This document shows positions 17,533 through 25,434 of a stretch of DNA of 64,000 nucleotides, piece after piece (within the stretch, counting starts at the first letter, position 1; every line of letters begins with the position of its first letter). Origin of the DNA: Rhizobium sp. BK313. Lineage in GTDB: Bacteria > Pseudomonadota > Alphaproteobacteria > Rhizobiales > Rhizobiaceae. The position numbers and the translations under genes were made by a program. The stretch spans positions 62,001-126,000 of the forward strand of contig NZ_JACHZQ010000010.1 of NCBI RefSeq assembly GCF_014193655.1, written 5' to 3'. The notes beneath the pieces are model-generated. The model saw only the letters and a program-made list of their open reading frames with translations. It was not told the origin of the DNA and did no database searches.

Positions 17533-18231
17533 ATGACACGAAAGCGAGATGCCGTGCCCTATGCCGCTTCGAACCTCCTCCTTGATCTCGATGGAACACT
17601 GGTTGATTCCCAACCAGGCATCCTCTCAAGCTGCCGCGCAGCGTTGCGGGTGCTCGGCCATGAAACCGACCCGGAGATGGATATCAGCTCGATCATCGGG
17701 CCGCCCATCGAGGACGTGATGCGGTATCTTCTCAGCTCGTTCGAGGATGACCGCGTCACAGAGGCGGTGGAAGCCTACAGAGCCGATTACGGAACCCGTG
17801 GCCTCCTATTAAGTGAACTCTACCCCGGAATAAGAGAAGCGATCGTCAAGCTGCATTCTCAAGGCGTCAGTCTCTTCTTGGCGACTTCCAAACGAAAAAG
17901 CTTCGCAGATCGGATTCTTGAAAATCACGGATTGTCGGATCTCTTTCAGGGGATATACGGGTCGGTGCCCGGAGCAGGCCTGGACCATAAGCCTGAACTG
18001 TTGGCGCATATTCTGCACGATACCCGGTTGCCCGCCAAGGACTGCCTGATGGTGGGGGATCGAAAATACGACATCGCCGGGGCTCACGCGAACCGGATGC
18101 GCGCCGTCGGCGTCCTTTGGGGTTACGGTAGTCGAGAGGAACTTGAGCTTGCCGGCGCGGATCTCCTCGTTGATGCACCAGCCGAATTGACGTCGCTAGC
18201 CGGGTCGGACGTGGCGCTATCCCATCGATGA
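17533..18231 (+). CDS. HAD-superfamily hydrolase (phosphoglycolate phosphatase-like)
   Basis: 232 residues. HAD motif I is LLLDLDGTLVDSQPG with the nucleophile Asp, motif II is LFLATSKRKS, the Lys of motif III is in GLDHKPELLAHIL, and motif IV is CLMVGDRKYDIAGAHANRMR. A helical cap inserted after motif I places it in subfamily IA, close to PGP/5'-nucleotidase-type phosphatases. It would dephosphorylate a small phosphometabolite in the cytoplasm. It stands alone with its own promoter-like block. The substrate cannot be read from sequence. Confidence 0.88.
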   Translation: MTRKRDAVPYAASNLLLDLDGTLVDSQPGILSSCRAALRVLGHETDPEMDISSIIGPPIEDVMRYLLSSFEDDRVTEAVEAYRADYGTRGLLLSELYPGIREAIVKLHSQGVSLFLATSKRKSFADRILENHGLSDLFQGIYGSVPGAGLDHKPELLAHILHDTRLPAKDCLMVGDRKYDIAGAHANRMRAVGVLWGYGSREELELAGADLLVDAPAELTSLAGSDVALSHR

Positions 18232-18303
18232 ATCCTGCCTGCAGGCACATTTCATCGAACGAGAGCGTTTTGTGGCCGTTCTGATTGTGGATGTCCACAA
18301 TCC

Positions 18304-18849
18304 TTAGTTCGCTTCCTTGTTCGAAACGCTATTCGGCCCTTCGAACGCTCGTGACGCCTTCAGCCGGCTGTCCCAATTCGCCAAGAACTCGCGCGCGACC
18401 TCTCGGCCGTCGATAAAGGTGACGTTTTCGGCATTTCGTCTTTGTGCCGCAGCGGTGTAGTTGTACGACCCGCCGATCACCAAGGACTCATCAATCACAA
18501 TAATCTTATTATGCGCGATGGATTGCATGTAGTCGATCCAGACGGGGATTCCTGCAGCCTCGAGCAACGTCGCACCGGAATATTTCCGCTCGTTCGTCTT
18601 GTCGAGGATCGCCAGCACTTCAACGCCTCTGCCTGCCGCTCGCTGAAGGGCTTGGATGATAGGAAGCGACGTGAATCCGTAAGCTTGGACTCGGATGGAC
18701 GCCCTGGCCCGATCAATTTCGGCCACGATACGATCTTCACATTGTTCGGATGGAGTGAAGCAGACAGACACCTTTGCCGCCACTGGTTGGGTGGCAAGGA
18801 CCGATTGAGTGTTCGCGAACACCAGAAGCAGAGCGATGACGAATCTCAT
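18304..18849 (-). CDS. secreted phospholipase D-family nuclease (Nuc-like)
   Basis: 181 residues from the ATG at 18849, where a clear signal peptide begins (MRFVIALLLVFANTQSVLA). One HKD motif is present: HNKIIVIDESLVIGGSYNYT with the following N. A single HKD per chain and this length match Nuc-type endonucleases, which act as dimers in the periplasm. The family includes plasmid-borne nucleases. A longer frame upstream to 18951 encodes no recognisable sequence. Neighbours do not indicate a role. Confidence 0.87.
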   Translation of the reverse strand: MRFVIALLLVFANTQSVLATQPVAAKVSVCFTPSEQCEDRIVAEIDRARASIRVQAYGFTSLPIIQALQRAAGRGVEVLAILDKTNERKYSGATLLEAAGIPVWIDYMQSIAHNKIIVIDESLVIGGSYNYTAAAQRRNAENVTFIDGREVAREFLANWDSRLKASRAFEGPNSVSNKEAN

Positions 18850-19009
18850 CGCAGATGGATAGCAGGTCGCCCGCGAGATGCGAACTGGATGTCGCGAGCG
18901 GTGACAATTGTCGAACGAACAAAAGCGCGGCATCATTAAGCAAGTGCGCACTTGCTCAATGATACCGGATTTTTACTACGTTCTGAACCGCTGCTGCTAT
19001 CTGCTCCAC

Positions 19010-19567
19010 CTAGCCACGCAACCAGCCTCTAACCTGCTCGAGCGTTCTCCGTTCCTGATCCGCCTCCATCGAGAAGGCTGGCTTCAATTCGGAGCCAGGC
19101 GCCAAAGAATTGAGGACATCGATGCTGTTGCCAAGCCCATATCCCCCGTGGGTGATGAAAGGATACAGCGCCTTGCCCGACAGATCGAGGGCCTGAACGA
19201 ACGAGCGGATCACCGGCGGCGCCGTCATCCCCCAGATCGGAAACCCGAGATAGATCACGCCATACCGCCATGTGTCCGGGACCGATGCCGCCAGAGTCGG
19301 GAGGTAGCCGGTCGCTGTCTCTCGACTGGCTTGCGCCACCGTCTCCTCGTAATCCTCCGGATACGCGACGGCGGGGTTGATCTCGAACAGAACGGCATCT
19401 TTCGCTCTGTGGATCTGGTTGGCGATCACGCGCGTGTTTCCCGTCCGCGAGAAGTAGGCAACCAACGTTGTCGTGGGCCCAGCCGCTTGCGATGAGGCGT
19501 CTTTGGGAACTGACGATACGGCCGCTGCTACGAGCGGAAGCGTCTGAAGGAAGTGGCGTCGAAGCAT
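19010..19567 (-). CDS. exported flavodoxin-like protein
   Basis: 185 residues. The ATG at 19567 follows GGAG at 6-7 nt. The N-terminus MLRRHFLQTLPLVAAAVSSV has an RR and hydrophobic core, possibly a Tat signal, as expected for a protein exported with bound cofactor. LVAYFSRTGNTRVIANQI is the phosphate-binding loop for FMN, and VIYLGFPIWGMTAPPVIRSF and THGGYGLGNSIDVL are the other flavin-contacting loops. It would carry electrons or reduce a quinone-like substrate in the periplasm. It is a single-gene unit. Confidence 0.85.
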   Translation of the reverse strand: MLRRHFLQTLPLVAAAVSSVPKDASSQAAGPTTTLVAYFSRTGNTRVIANQIHRAKDAVLFEINPAVAYPEDYEETVAQASRETATGYLPTLAASVPDTWRYGVIYLGFPIWGMTAPPVIRSFVQALDLSGKALYPFITHGGYGLGNSIDVLNSLAPGSELKPAFSMEADQERRTLEQVRGWLRG

Positions 19568-19687
19568 TTGCATCTCCATTGCGGCGTTCAGGGATCAGCC
19601 TTCGGTCGGACCAGTGGCGTAGTCTTCGTCAGAGACCTTCTCCATCCACGTCACGGAGTTCCCCTCGAAGGCTTCGGCGACTGCGAA

Positions 19688-19948
19688 ATGCGTCATCGCC
19701 TCGTTGGCATTCCATATTTTTTGATCGCCCTTCTTGTGGTCTCTATTTTCGAAAACACCCCACTCGGTGAAGTCTTTTCTATTCTCTTTGTTTGCGGCCT
19801 CGGCTCAATTCCGATGATCGAGTTGAAGGAGACTTATCAGAAGCTCGCGCAGAAAGTTCGCGATAGAAATAAGCGGAATTCGGCAGCAAATGCCACCAAT
19901 GGCAGGTCTTTGGTCCGACGGAGACATTCGGTCGTCAGCTGCCGGTAG
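19688..19948 (+). CDS. small predicted membrane protein
   Basis: 86 residues from the ATG at 19688. Two hydrophobic segments (GIPYFLIALLVVSIF and FSILFVCGLGSIPMI) are followed by a basic helix (ELKETYQKLAQKVRDRNKR). I do not recognise the family. There is no strong ribosome site, and it lies alone between the flavodoxin gene and the AbiEii-type pair, so it could be a chance frame. Confidence 0.4.
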   Translation: MRHRLVGIPYFLIALLVVSIFENTPLGEVFSILFVCGLGSIPMIELKETYQKLAQKVRDRNKRNSAANATNGRSLVRRRHSVVSCR

Positions 19949-20270
19949 CCTGATAGCATGCGGCCAAGCTATGCGAGGCAACGCCATGCCCAACAATCCG
20001 GTTCGGGATCACGTCTCCGCAATGGAGGGAGACGGCTTCTACAACCGCCACTCTGCAATGCAGGCGGCGGCATCGCTACCTTGTTTTCGCTTTGGGAAGG
20101 CAGCATGCTGGACGGTTCCCATTGACGATCGTCGACTATGGTTCTTCCCAAGGCCAGAATTCAATGGCCCCGATGCGTGTGGCGATTGACATACTGCGCG
20201 ATCGGAGGGGTTATGTTTTGATTGAATTCAGCCTGGAGAACTCAGACTAAAAACTTGTGCTTTTCGTCAC
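19949..20270. other. gene-free stretch
   Basis: No supported gene. Sequence becomes more AT-rich from about 20200 towards the promoter of the toxin-like pair. Confidence 0.4.
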
Positions 20271-20277
20271 GAATATA

Positions 20278-20311
20278 GATACTTGATGAGTATCCGGGAT
20301 ACGCCTATATT
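20278..20311 (+). promoter_or_regulatory. promoter with embedded palindromes (AbiEii-type pair)
   Basis: TTGATG (20283-20288) and TATATT (20306-20311) are 17 bp apart. The perfect palindrome GTATCC-G-GGATAC (20290-20302) lies wholly inside the spacer, and GATACT-TGATG-AGTATC (20278-20294) overlaps the -35. Three half-sites of GATAC/GTATC type in 25 bp indicate a repressor site. Confidence 0.7.
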
Positions 20312-20334
20312 GGCCCCATGTAGGAGCTGTCACC

Positions 20335-20676
20335 ATGTCTGCAAAAGAACGCATCAAGAAGTACCGAGAGACTGGAGGAGCATCCGATCTCGTGAGGGTG
20401 GAGGTTCTCGTTCCCAAAGCACGCAGAGATGAGATCGTGAGTGTCGCGGCAGAATTGCGCTCTGCGCATCGGGCTGAAAAGAGTCGTCTTGTGGAATTTA
20501 TCAGGATTGCTACCGAGAGGTACGGGCTGAGAGTTTTCGATAACATCGACATCGAAAAGCTGAACGATCTTCCGCAGAAGGCGCGAGTTGTCGCCAATGC
20601 CCTTATGGAGCGCGGTGATGCGCGAGCTTATGCGATGGGACGAAAAATGGTCGTCCAGCTAGGAGATGGGCGCTGA
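20335..20676 (+). CDS. putative antitoxin/regulator of an AbiEii-type pair
   Basis: 113 residues, charged and mostly helical (KERIKKYRETGGASDLVRVE, ARRDEIVSVAAELRSAHRAE). I do not recognise a named family. Size, position directly upstream of a nucleotidyltransferase with overlap of stop and start (TGATG), and a promoter packed with palindromes make an antitoxin or autorepressor role likely. The first half, strand-like then helical, could be a ribbon-helix-helix DNA-binding domain. GGAG lies about 10 nt before the ATG. Confidence 0.7.
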   Translation: MSAKERIKKYRETGGASDLVRVEVLVPKARRDEIVSVAAELRSAHRAEKSRLVEFIRIATERYGLRVFDNIDIEKLNDLPQKARVVANALMERGDARAYAMGRKMVVQLGDGR

Positions 20677-21491
20677 TGGCACTGACGCAGATCCAAAAAG
20701 AAATCATGGCCGCCATCGCGGGGAACAGATCTGACACCAGCTACATTGCTGGCGGCCTGGCCTTAAATATGGATTGGCCACGGATGTCCGATGACATTGA
20801 CATCTTTCATGATACCGACGAGGAAATTGGGGTCTCTGCGGATACTGATATCGCGAAATTGGAGGCTGACGGTTTCAAAGTCTCGATCGAAGTCAACATC
20901 TACGGCTGCGTTGAAGCAAGTGTAATGCGCGGCGGGGAACGCACCCTTGTCCAATGGATGAGCGAGACCCGGACACGCTTCTTTCCACTTGTCAGGGATG
21001 ATGAATGGGGAGCCCGTCTACACCCTGCTGATCTTGCGGTGAACAAGGTGATCGCTGCCTCTACGCGGACGAAGGCTCGGGATTACGTCGATCTGCTGAT
21101 GATCGAAAACCACATGTGCCCGCTAGGGCCAATAATTATGGCCGCGGCAGGCAAACCTCCTTACTTCTCGCCATTGCGTATAATCGATGAGATTCGGCAT
21201 AAAGCCCTATCCGTCACGAATGAGGACTACACGACGGTTCGTGGCCTACCTTCTGATTGGACTGCCGCAATGATCCGGGACGAACTTATTGTTGCTCTGG
21301 ATCGCGCAGAGAACTACCTGCGCAATGCGCCCCCCGAACTCGTAGGGATATTGGCCATAGATACTGCGGGCGTTCCGTTGGAGGTCTATGACCTCAACAC
21401 CGCTGGGATCGGATATCGGAAAGCGACCTCTGAGCCTGAAGTGACGCCAGATTTGCCTGAAGCAGGCAGCCGCTGGGGGGGTAAAGCCTAA
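20676..21491 (+). CDS. nucleotidyltransferase, AbiEii/AbiGii toxin-like
   Basis: 271 residues. The nucleotidyltransferase signature is YIAGGLALNMDWPRMSDDID (GG at 26-27, DxD at 40-42), followed by the HPADLAVNKVIAAS and TKARDYVDLLMIE motifs shared by AbiEii-type (DUF1814) enzymes. Known members transfer nucleotides, some onto tRNA, and stop growth until countered by the partner, including during phage infection. The start overlaps the upstream stop by one base, so both are made together. The C-terminal ~60 residues are low in conserved motifs. Confidence 0.85.
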   Translation: MALTQIQKEIMAAIAGNRSDTSYIAGGLALNMDWPRMSDDIDIFHDTDEEIGVSADTDIAKLEADGFKVSIEVNIYGCVEASVMRGGERTLVQWMSETRTRFFPLVRDDEWGARLHPADLAVNKVIAASTRTKARDYVDLLMIENHMCPLGPIIMAAAGKPPYFSPLRIIDEIRHKALSVTNEDYTTVRGLPSDWTAAMIRDELIVALDRAENYLRNAPPELVGILAIDTAGVPLEVYDLNTAGIGYRKATSEPEVTPDLPEAGSRWGGKA

Positions 21492-21788
21492 CTCGGCGCA
21501 TGAGTGGGTGCTGTGGACTTCTCACTCCTGTCGCCTGGTGGCAGTTGCTTATATGAGGAGCGGTGGTCCTGTCGAAACGACCCTGACGAGCATCCGCTGC
21601 CTGGCGCAAAACCTCCACCAGTGGATGCATTTAACGGCTGGTGGCATTTGCTGCCGAATAGCGGAAATAAGCCTGAGGACACAGCCGACTGAGGTGATGG
21701 CGAGGAGCCATTTCGTGCACTGGTTTGAAGAGCCTGGATGAGTATGACAAAAGTAGATGGGACAGCCTAGTCCATCCGCACTCTCCTC
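21492..21788. other. gene-free stretch before a terminator
   Basis: No gene supported. A good Rho-independent terminator follows, so a transcript (possibly read-through from the toxin-like pair or a small RNA) ends here. Confidence 0.4.
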
Positions 21789-21815
21789 AGCCCCGGCCAA
21801 TGGCGGGGCTTTTTG
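21789..21815 (+). terminator. Rho-independent terminator
   Basis: AGCCCCG/CGGGGCT stem (7 bp, 8-nt loop) followed by a T-run. Confidence 0.8.
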
Positions 21816-21921
21816 TTTGCCATCTACATATTCGGGGAGTACGGTGCCGCATCGGCCGGCATCTCATGGCTACGACCGCTTGGGAGATCATACACGCTTC
21901 TGCCTATTTCGGGAGGAACGC

Positions 21922-22128
21922 ATGATGTTTGATCTTGGTTATTTCCACGATTTTGAAGACGTTGACGCACTGGTAGATGCTGTGAGCGGGTGCTGCAAAA
22001 GGCAGAATATCGACCCCATGAGCCTCAATGGTCGAAAGCTGATTAGGCTCGTCCTTAGTAAGCGTCGATTGGTGGCATCTGCCGCCTACAGTCGGCAAGA
22101 GATCGCGCGCGTCGAGCACTTTCACTAA
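21922..22128 (+). CDS. hypothetical protein, 68 aa
   Basis: A strong ribosome site (GGGAGGAAC) precedes ATGATG at 21922. The product is MMFDLGYFHDFEDVDALVDA followed by a Cys-Cys pair and a basic end. I do not recognise the family. The good translation signal and position between two terminators support a real small gene of this mosaic region. Confidence 0.6.
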   Translation: MMFDLGYFHDFEDVDALVDAVSGCCKRQNIDPMSLNGRKLIRLVLSKRRLVASAAYSRQEIARVEHFH

Positions 22129-22290
22129 TCAGATATCGTAGCCGTAGCTTTCGGGCTATTCCGCATTGGCTTCTGCCGTTTGCGTTGGCTGGCCCGCGAT
22201 GATCTGGAACAACAAACTCCGACGATCGTTTTTTCATGCGGGAGCCATTCCCGCAGCTTCAAGTGTGAGGGCTGGTCACACCAAAGCGCG

Positions 22291-22331
22291 AGCCCGTCGC
22301 AGCCACGCCCCTCGGTCTGCGACGGGCTTTT
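22291..22331 (+). terminator. Rho-independent terminator
   Basis: GCCCGTCGCAG (22292-22302) pairs perfectly with CTGCGACGGGC (22317-22327), followed by TTTT. The 160 bp between it and the 68-aa gene contain no other gene; it may end that transcript or a small RNA. Confidence 0.8.
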
Positions 22332-22411
22332 CATTGCCGTCTTGACTCCAGGCATTACCAGAACATAATCAGAACGCGGCATGCGGCGGAAATCTAAAAC
22401 GAGGAATAAAC

Positions 22412-23143
22412 GTGCCCCGCGATATCCGTCATTCGACACCCGCTTTTGAGACATTACGCTTCGTTGCATCGGTGTGCCTCTCCAGGCTCAGCCGGCAGAC
22501 CAGACGCGACTTTTCAGGCTACGAGATCGGGAAGAGGCGCAAGCTGTCGGTCGTTCCCCACATCGCGCTCGACATGGCCAAGGAGCTACTACGCGCTGTG
22601 AACATCACTGATGGAGACCAGGCGGTCGCGCCCGAAGCTATTGCCTCCAAGATCGAAGCTGTCCTGCTCGGCATCCCGGACAAACAGGCATTCCGCTTGG
22701 CAAGCATTGCCACGGAAGAGCGCGAAGCTTTGACGGACGATATCGCAGATCAAGTCCGGGATGCGATTCTGGCTGCCTATACAGTGAAGGAAATCGAGCG
22801 GGAGCAGAATCCGCCACCGGCCATGGAATCGAACGGTTGGATGGCCCACGAATGCATCAAGCTGGATGAGAAGCCGCGGTACAAATGGCGGCACACTTGG
22901 GCGGGAGAAAAAGGCGATGACTTTGTTGGCTACGACGGCGCCACCTGTCTCGGGCGCGTATTCCGGCTCGACTATACCATGCAATCCGAGAAATGGTTCT
23001 GGCTCGTGGAGCACGTACCGCTCGAGCGTCCGGATCGCGCCTGCCCTTCGGCCGGATGGGAGTGGGGCGCGCGAGAGGCCGCCTGTCGTGTCGAAAAATG
23101 CTATGAAGCCATCATGCGGCTAAACGGAAAGAGAGCAGCGTAG
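22412..23143 (+). CDS. hypothetical protein in operon with SRAP
   Basis: 243 residues from GTG at 22412, preceded by GAGGAATAAAC. The first ~60 residues are basic. The middle is an acidic helical stretch (ERREALTDDIADQVRDAILA-like), and the last ~75 residues form a Trp/Tyr-rich domain (GYDGATCLGRVFRLDYTMQS, KWFWLVEHVPL, GWEWGAREAACRVEKCYEAI). I do not recognise a family. It ends 2 bp before the SRAP gene start, so they form an operon and it may work with DNA-damage repair; that is only inferred from position. Confidence 0.7.
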   Translation: MPRDIRHSTPAFETLRFVASVCLSRLSRQTRRDFSGYEIGKRRKLSVVPHIALDMAKELLRAVNITDGDQAVAPEAIASKIEAVLLGIPDKQAFRLASIATEEREALTDDIADQVRDAILAAYTVKEIEREQNPPPAMESNGWMAHECIKLDEKPRYKWRHTWAGEKGDDFVGYDGATCLGRVFRLDYTMQSEKWFWLVEHVPLERPDRACPSAGWEWGAREAACRVEKCYEAIMRLNGKRAA

Positions 23144-23145
23144 CC

Positions 23146-23877
23146 ATGTGTGGACGCGTCTATGTAAGATCATCGTTGCGGGAATTGCTCGCAAATTTTG
23201 CATTTGCGGCGCCAGGTGATGCCGAAGGGCTGGCGAATAGCTTCCCGCGCTACAACGGGGCACCGCAGCAGGATTATCCGATTATCGTCAGGGAGATTGT
23301 GCGAGAACCCGACGTCATGGGTCCGGTGTTCGCGACGGCGCGCTGGGGCTTCATTCCAGCTTGGGCAAAGGATGCCGGCCGGCCGATGATCAACGCCAGA
23401 TCGGAAGGTATTTCGACCAACGGCATGTTTAAAGCGGCATACAAATCCAAGCGCTGCCTGGTGCCGATCAACGGCTTTTTTGAATGGAAGGACATTTACA
23501 GCACGGGCAAGAACAAGCAGCCCTACGCCATCGCCATGAAGTCAGGGGAACCGTTCGCGCTCGCCGGCGTTTGGTCCGGTCGCCGCAATCTGGATACCGG
23601 TCTCGAAGAGAAGATGTTTGCGGTCATCACCTGTGCGCCCAATGAAATGATGGCGCAGATCCATGACCGAATGCCAGTCGTCCTTCACCCGGAAGACTAC
23701 GAGCGCTGGCTGTCACCCGAGCCTGATCCTTATGATTTGATGCGGCCGTTCCCGAGCGAGCTGATGACCATGTGGCCAATCGGCAAGAACGTCGGATCGC
23801 CGAAGAACAACACGCCCGATATCCTCGATCCCATCGAAGAGCCGACCGACGACGATCCGGAGCCGACATTGCTATGA
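23146..23877 (+). CDS. SOS response-associated peptidase (SRAP; YedK/HMCES family)
   Basis: 243 residues. Cys2 after the initiator Met (MCGRVYVRSS) forms the thiazolidine link to abasic sites in single-stranded DNA. ARWGFIPAWAKD, the catalytic NARSEGIS with Asn and Glu, CLVPINGFFEWKD, and the late HDRMPVVLHPEDYERWL with the active His are all present. The protein shields abasic sites at replication forks and self-releases. It is translationally next to the hypothetical gene upstream and overlaps a 30-codon frame downstream (ATGA). Plasmid and phage copies are common. Confidence 0.95.
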   Translation: MCGRVYVRSSLRELLANFAFAAPGDAEGLANSFPRYNGAPQQDYPIIVREIVREPDVMGPVFATARWGFIPAWAKDAGRPMINARSEGISTNGMFKAAYKSKRCLVPINGFFEWKDIYSTGKNKQPYAIAMKSGEPFALAGVWSGRRNLDTGLEEKMFAVITCAPNEMMAQIHDRMPVVLHPEDYERWLSPEPDPYDLMRPFPSELMTMWPIGKNVGSPKNNTPDILDPIEEPTDDDPEPTLL

Positions 23878-23966
23878 CCGACGACATGCAAGCCGATACG
23901 AGGCCGGCCGCGCCGGTTCATTTCGAACATTGGTGCGGGAAAACGCGGATGAGGATGGCGAGGTGA
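23874..23966 (+). pseudogene. truncated Cys/His mini-protein
   Basis: A 30-codon frame starts in the ATGA overlap with the SRAP gene and reads MTDDMQADTRPAAPVHFEHW followed by C and a basic end. VHFEHWC resembles HFERWREEPACSN encoded at 24938, suggesting both derive from one small zinc-ribbon-like protein cut short here. It may instead be a genuine very small gene. Confidence 0.4.
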
Positions 23967-24007
23967 GCGTAACCCTACTGAGCGAAGTGACGAACGTTAC
24001 GAAGTAT

Positions 24008-24032
24008 CAAATGCACTTTTTTGTTGCATTTG
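24008..24032. promoter_or_regulatory. inverted repeat before the membrane-protein gene
   Basis: CAAATGCA-N9-TGCATTTG, an 8-bp perfect inverted repeat with T-rich centre, followed by TATAAG at about 24035. It may be an operator of the gene starting at 24083 or a weak terminator of the SRAP operon. Confidence 0.4.
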
Positions 24033-24082
24033 CATATAAGTAGAAGATCATATGGCTTTCCGAAAACTAGGTGTGGAACGCC

Positions 24083-24712
24083 ATGGACGACATTTCAAAA
24101 TTTCTAAGTTTACCGTGGGCAACATTGCTTGCTTTGGCAGCAGGATATTCGGCATATTTCACCGCAAACGCAGGAGTTAGAGGTTATCAGAACACCACCG
24201 ATGTAATATTTTCAACACTTGTATTTGGCTTTTTCGGTGCATTCGCATACCAATACGCATATACCATTTGGCAATTGGGGATATTAATCTCGTCTATCGT
24301 CGGTTACTTGGCCGCGATGATAATTGGTGCTTTCTGGGCCACCTATGGGCGCGATGGATACTATTGGATTCTCAGAAAGACGAAAATCAGCCTACATTAT
24401 GATCGCCCGAGTGCATGGCTCTTACTGTTCGAAAACAAGAAATTGCCATTCACCCAACTCACCGTTCGATTGAAAGATGGAACGTGGCTTCACTGCGAAA
24501 AGCTAGCCAATTTCAAGCACAAACGCGGCGGAGCCTGCGCATTCGGTGCTCAGGGTGACATTACGATGTATGTGACGCACATCAAGTACGCCAGCTCGCA
24601 GGCTTACCAGCCAAGGGTGAACGTGGAAGACACTGATTGGGGCGACGAAATCACCTATGTTCCTGCAGAGCAAATCGATCGCGTCATAGTGCGACGCAAA
24701 GTTGCCTCATGA
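24083..24712 (+). CDS. hypothetical membrane protein with cytoplasmic beta-rich domain
   Basis: 209 residues from the ATG at 24083. Three hydrophobic segments (ATLLALAAGYSAYFTANAG, FSTLVFGFFGAFAYQYAY, GILISSIVGYLAAMIIGAFW) lead to a soluble domain with strands (LTVRLKDGTWLHCEKLANF, DITMYVTHIKY, ITYVPAEQIDRVIVRRKV). I do not recognise the family. The gene is visibly more AT-rich than its neighbours, which suggests recent transfer. No partner gene is evident. Confidence 0.7.
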   Translation: MDDISKFLSLPWATLLALAAGYSAYFTANAGVRGYQNTTDVIFSTLVFGFFGAFAYQYAYTIWQLGILISSIVGYLAAMIIGAFWATYGRDGYYWILRKTKISLHYDRPSAWLLLFENKKLPFTQLTVRLKDGTWLHCEKLANFKHKRGGACAFGAQGDITMYVTHIKYASSQAYQPRVNVEDTDWGDEITYVPAEQIDRVIVRRKVAS

Positions 24713-24937
24713 AGGAGGCGGAGGCGGCTTGCCTTTGCCCGTTCCGGTATCGGGAATGTAAACATTGGGCCGTTTGGGCGGTTTGTATACTGGCCCATCC
24801 TGGTCATCTTCGTCGTATGGCTGTTTGATACCCACGACCGCCTCCTATCGTTGATACTTTAGAATACCATTGCAAACGAAAGCGTGTCTATAATCACAAC
24901 CCGTTTTTGCGCCGTCGCCACCGCCCCAGGTCACTTT

Positions 24938-25078
24938 GAACGTTGGCGCGAAGAACCGGCGTGCAGCAATTGGAGGGTCATGGCTATGAAATCAGCCGAG
25001 GCGAAAGCCGCCGGTATTGCTATGAGCATCGCTGGCTGGAATATCCGCACACCCAGCGGCGATAAATTCTCGCAATAG
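24938..25078 (+). pseudogene. frameshifted Cys/His-rich mini-protein
   Basis: One frame reads HFERWREEPACSNW. One base out of register, the same DNA continues GHGYEISRGESRRYCYEHRW and ends LEYPHTQRR-stop. Joined, this gives a compact C..C..H zinc-finger-like protein, so a single-base deletion near 24978 seems to have broken it. It resembles the truncated VHFEHWC frame at 23919. Confidence 0.5.
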
Positions 25079-25113
25079 GGAACAAGAGCATTGTGGATTG
25101 CGGGGATACTCGT

Positions 25114-25142
25114 TTGTGAGCGTTTGCTAATGCGCGTATAAG
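25114..25142 (+). promoter_or_regulatory. sigma70-type promoter for a small RNA candidate
   Basis: TTGTGA (25114-25119), 17-bp spacer, TATAAG (25137-25142). No gene follows before the terminator at 25238-25270. Confidence 0.55.
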
Positions 25143-25148
25143 ATTTCG

Positions 25149-25270
25149 CGGGTTAGAGCGAAAATCTTTCGGTCACCCGGCACCCTGACTTAATGCTGTC
25201 CTGCAGACGCAGCATTAACATGCCTTAGGGTCTTCGGCCTCACCGCGGCCGCCCGTTGCGGTGAGGTTTT
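25149..25270 (+). ncRNA. candidate small RNA with two hairpins
   Basis: The predicted transcript of about 120 nt has a 9-bp perfect stem TTAATGCTG/CAGCATTAA (25190-25218) and a terminator stem CCTCACCGC/GCGGTGAGG (25238-25266) followed by TTTT. No open frame with a ribosome site lies inside. Target and function are unknown. Confidence 0.55.
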
Positions 25271-25395
25271 CTGCGGGGCGCAATTGTCCCGTCTTTACAA
25301 GAACGCGCCGGAACTTTCTCAGGGCAGTTGGGTTTTCCAAATGGGTAACAGAGGTGTCACCCGGTATCGCTTTTCACCAAGCAGCGATGCCCTAG

Positions 25396-25430
25396 CCCGC
25401 CGCTTGCGTTCCAATCGCAGCGGCGGGTTT
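25396..25430 (+). terminator. Rho-independent-like terminator
   Basis: CCCGCCGCT (25396-25404) pairs with AGCGGCGGG (25419-25427), then TTT. No coding region precedes it within 120 bp, so it may end another short transcript. Confidence 0.65.
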
Positions 25431-25434
25431 CGAT

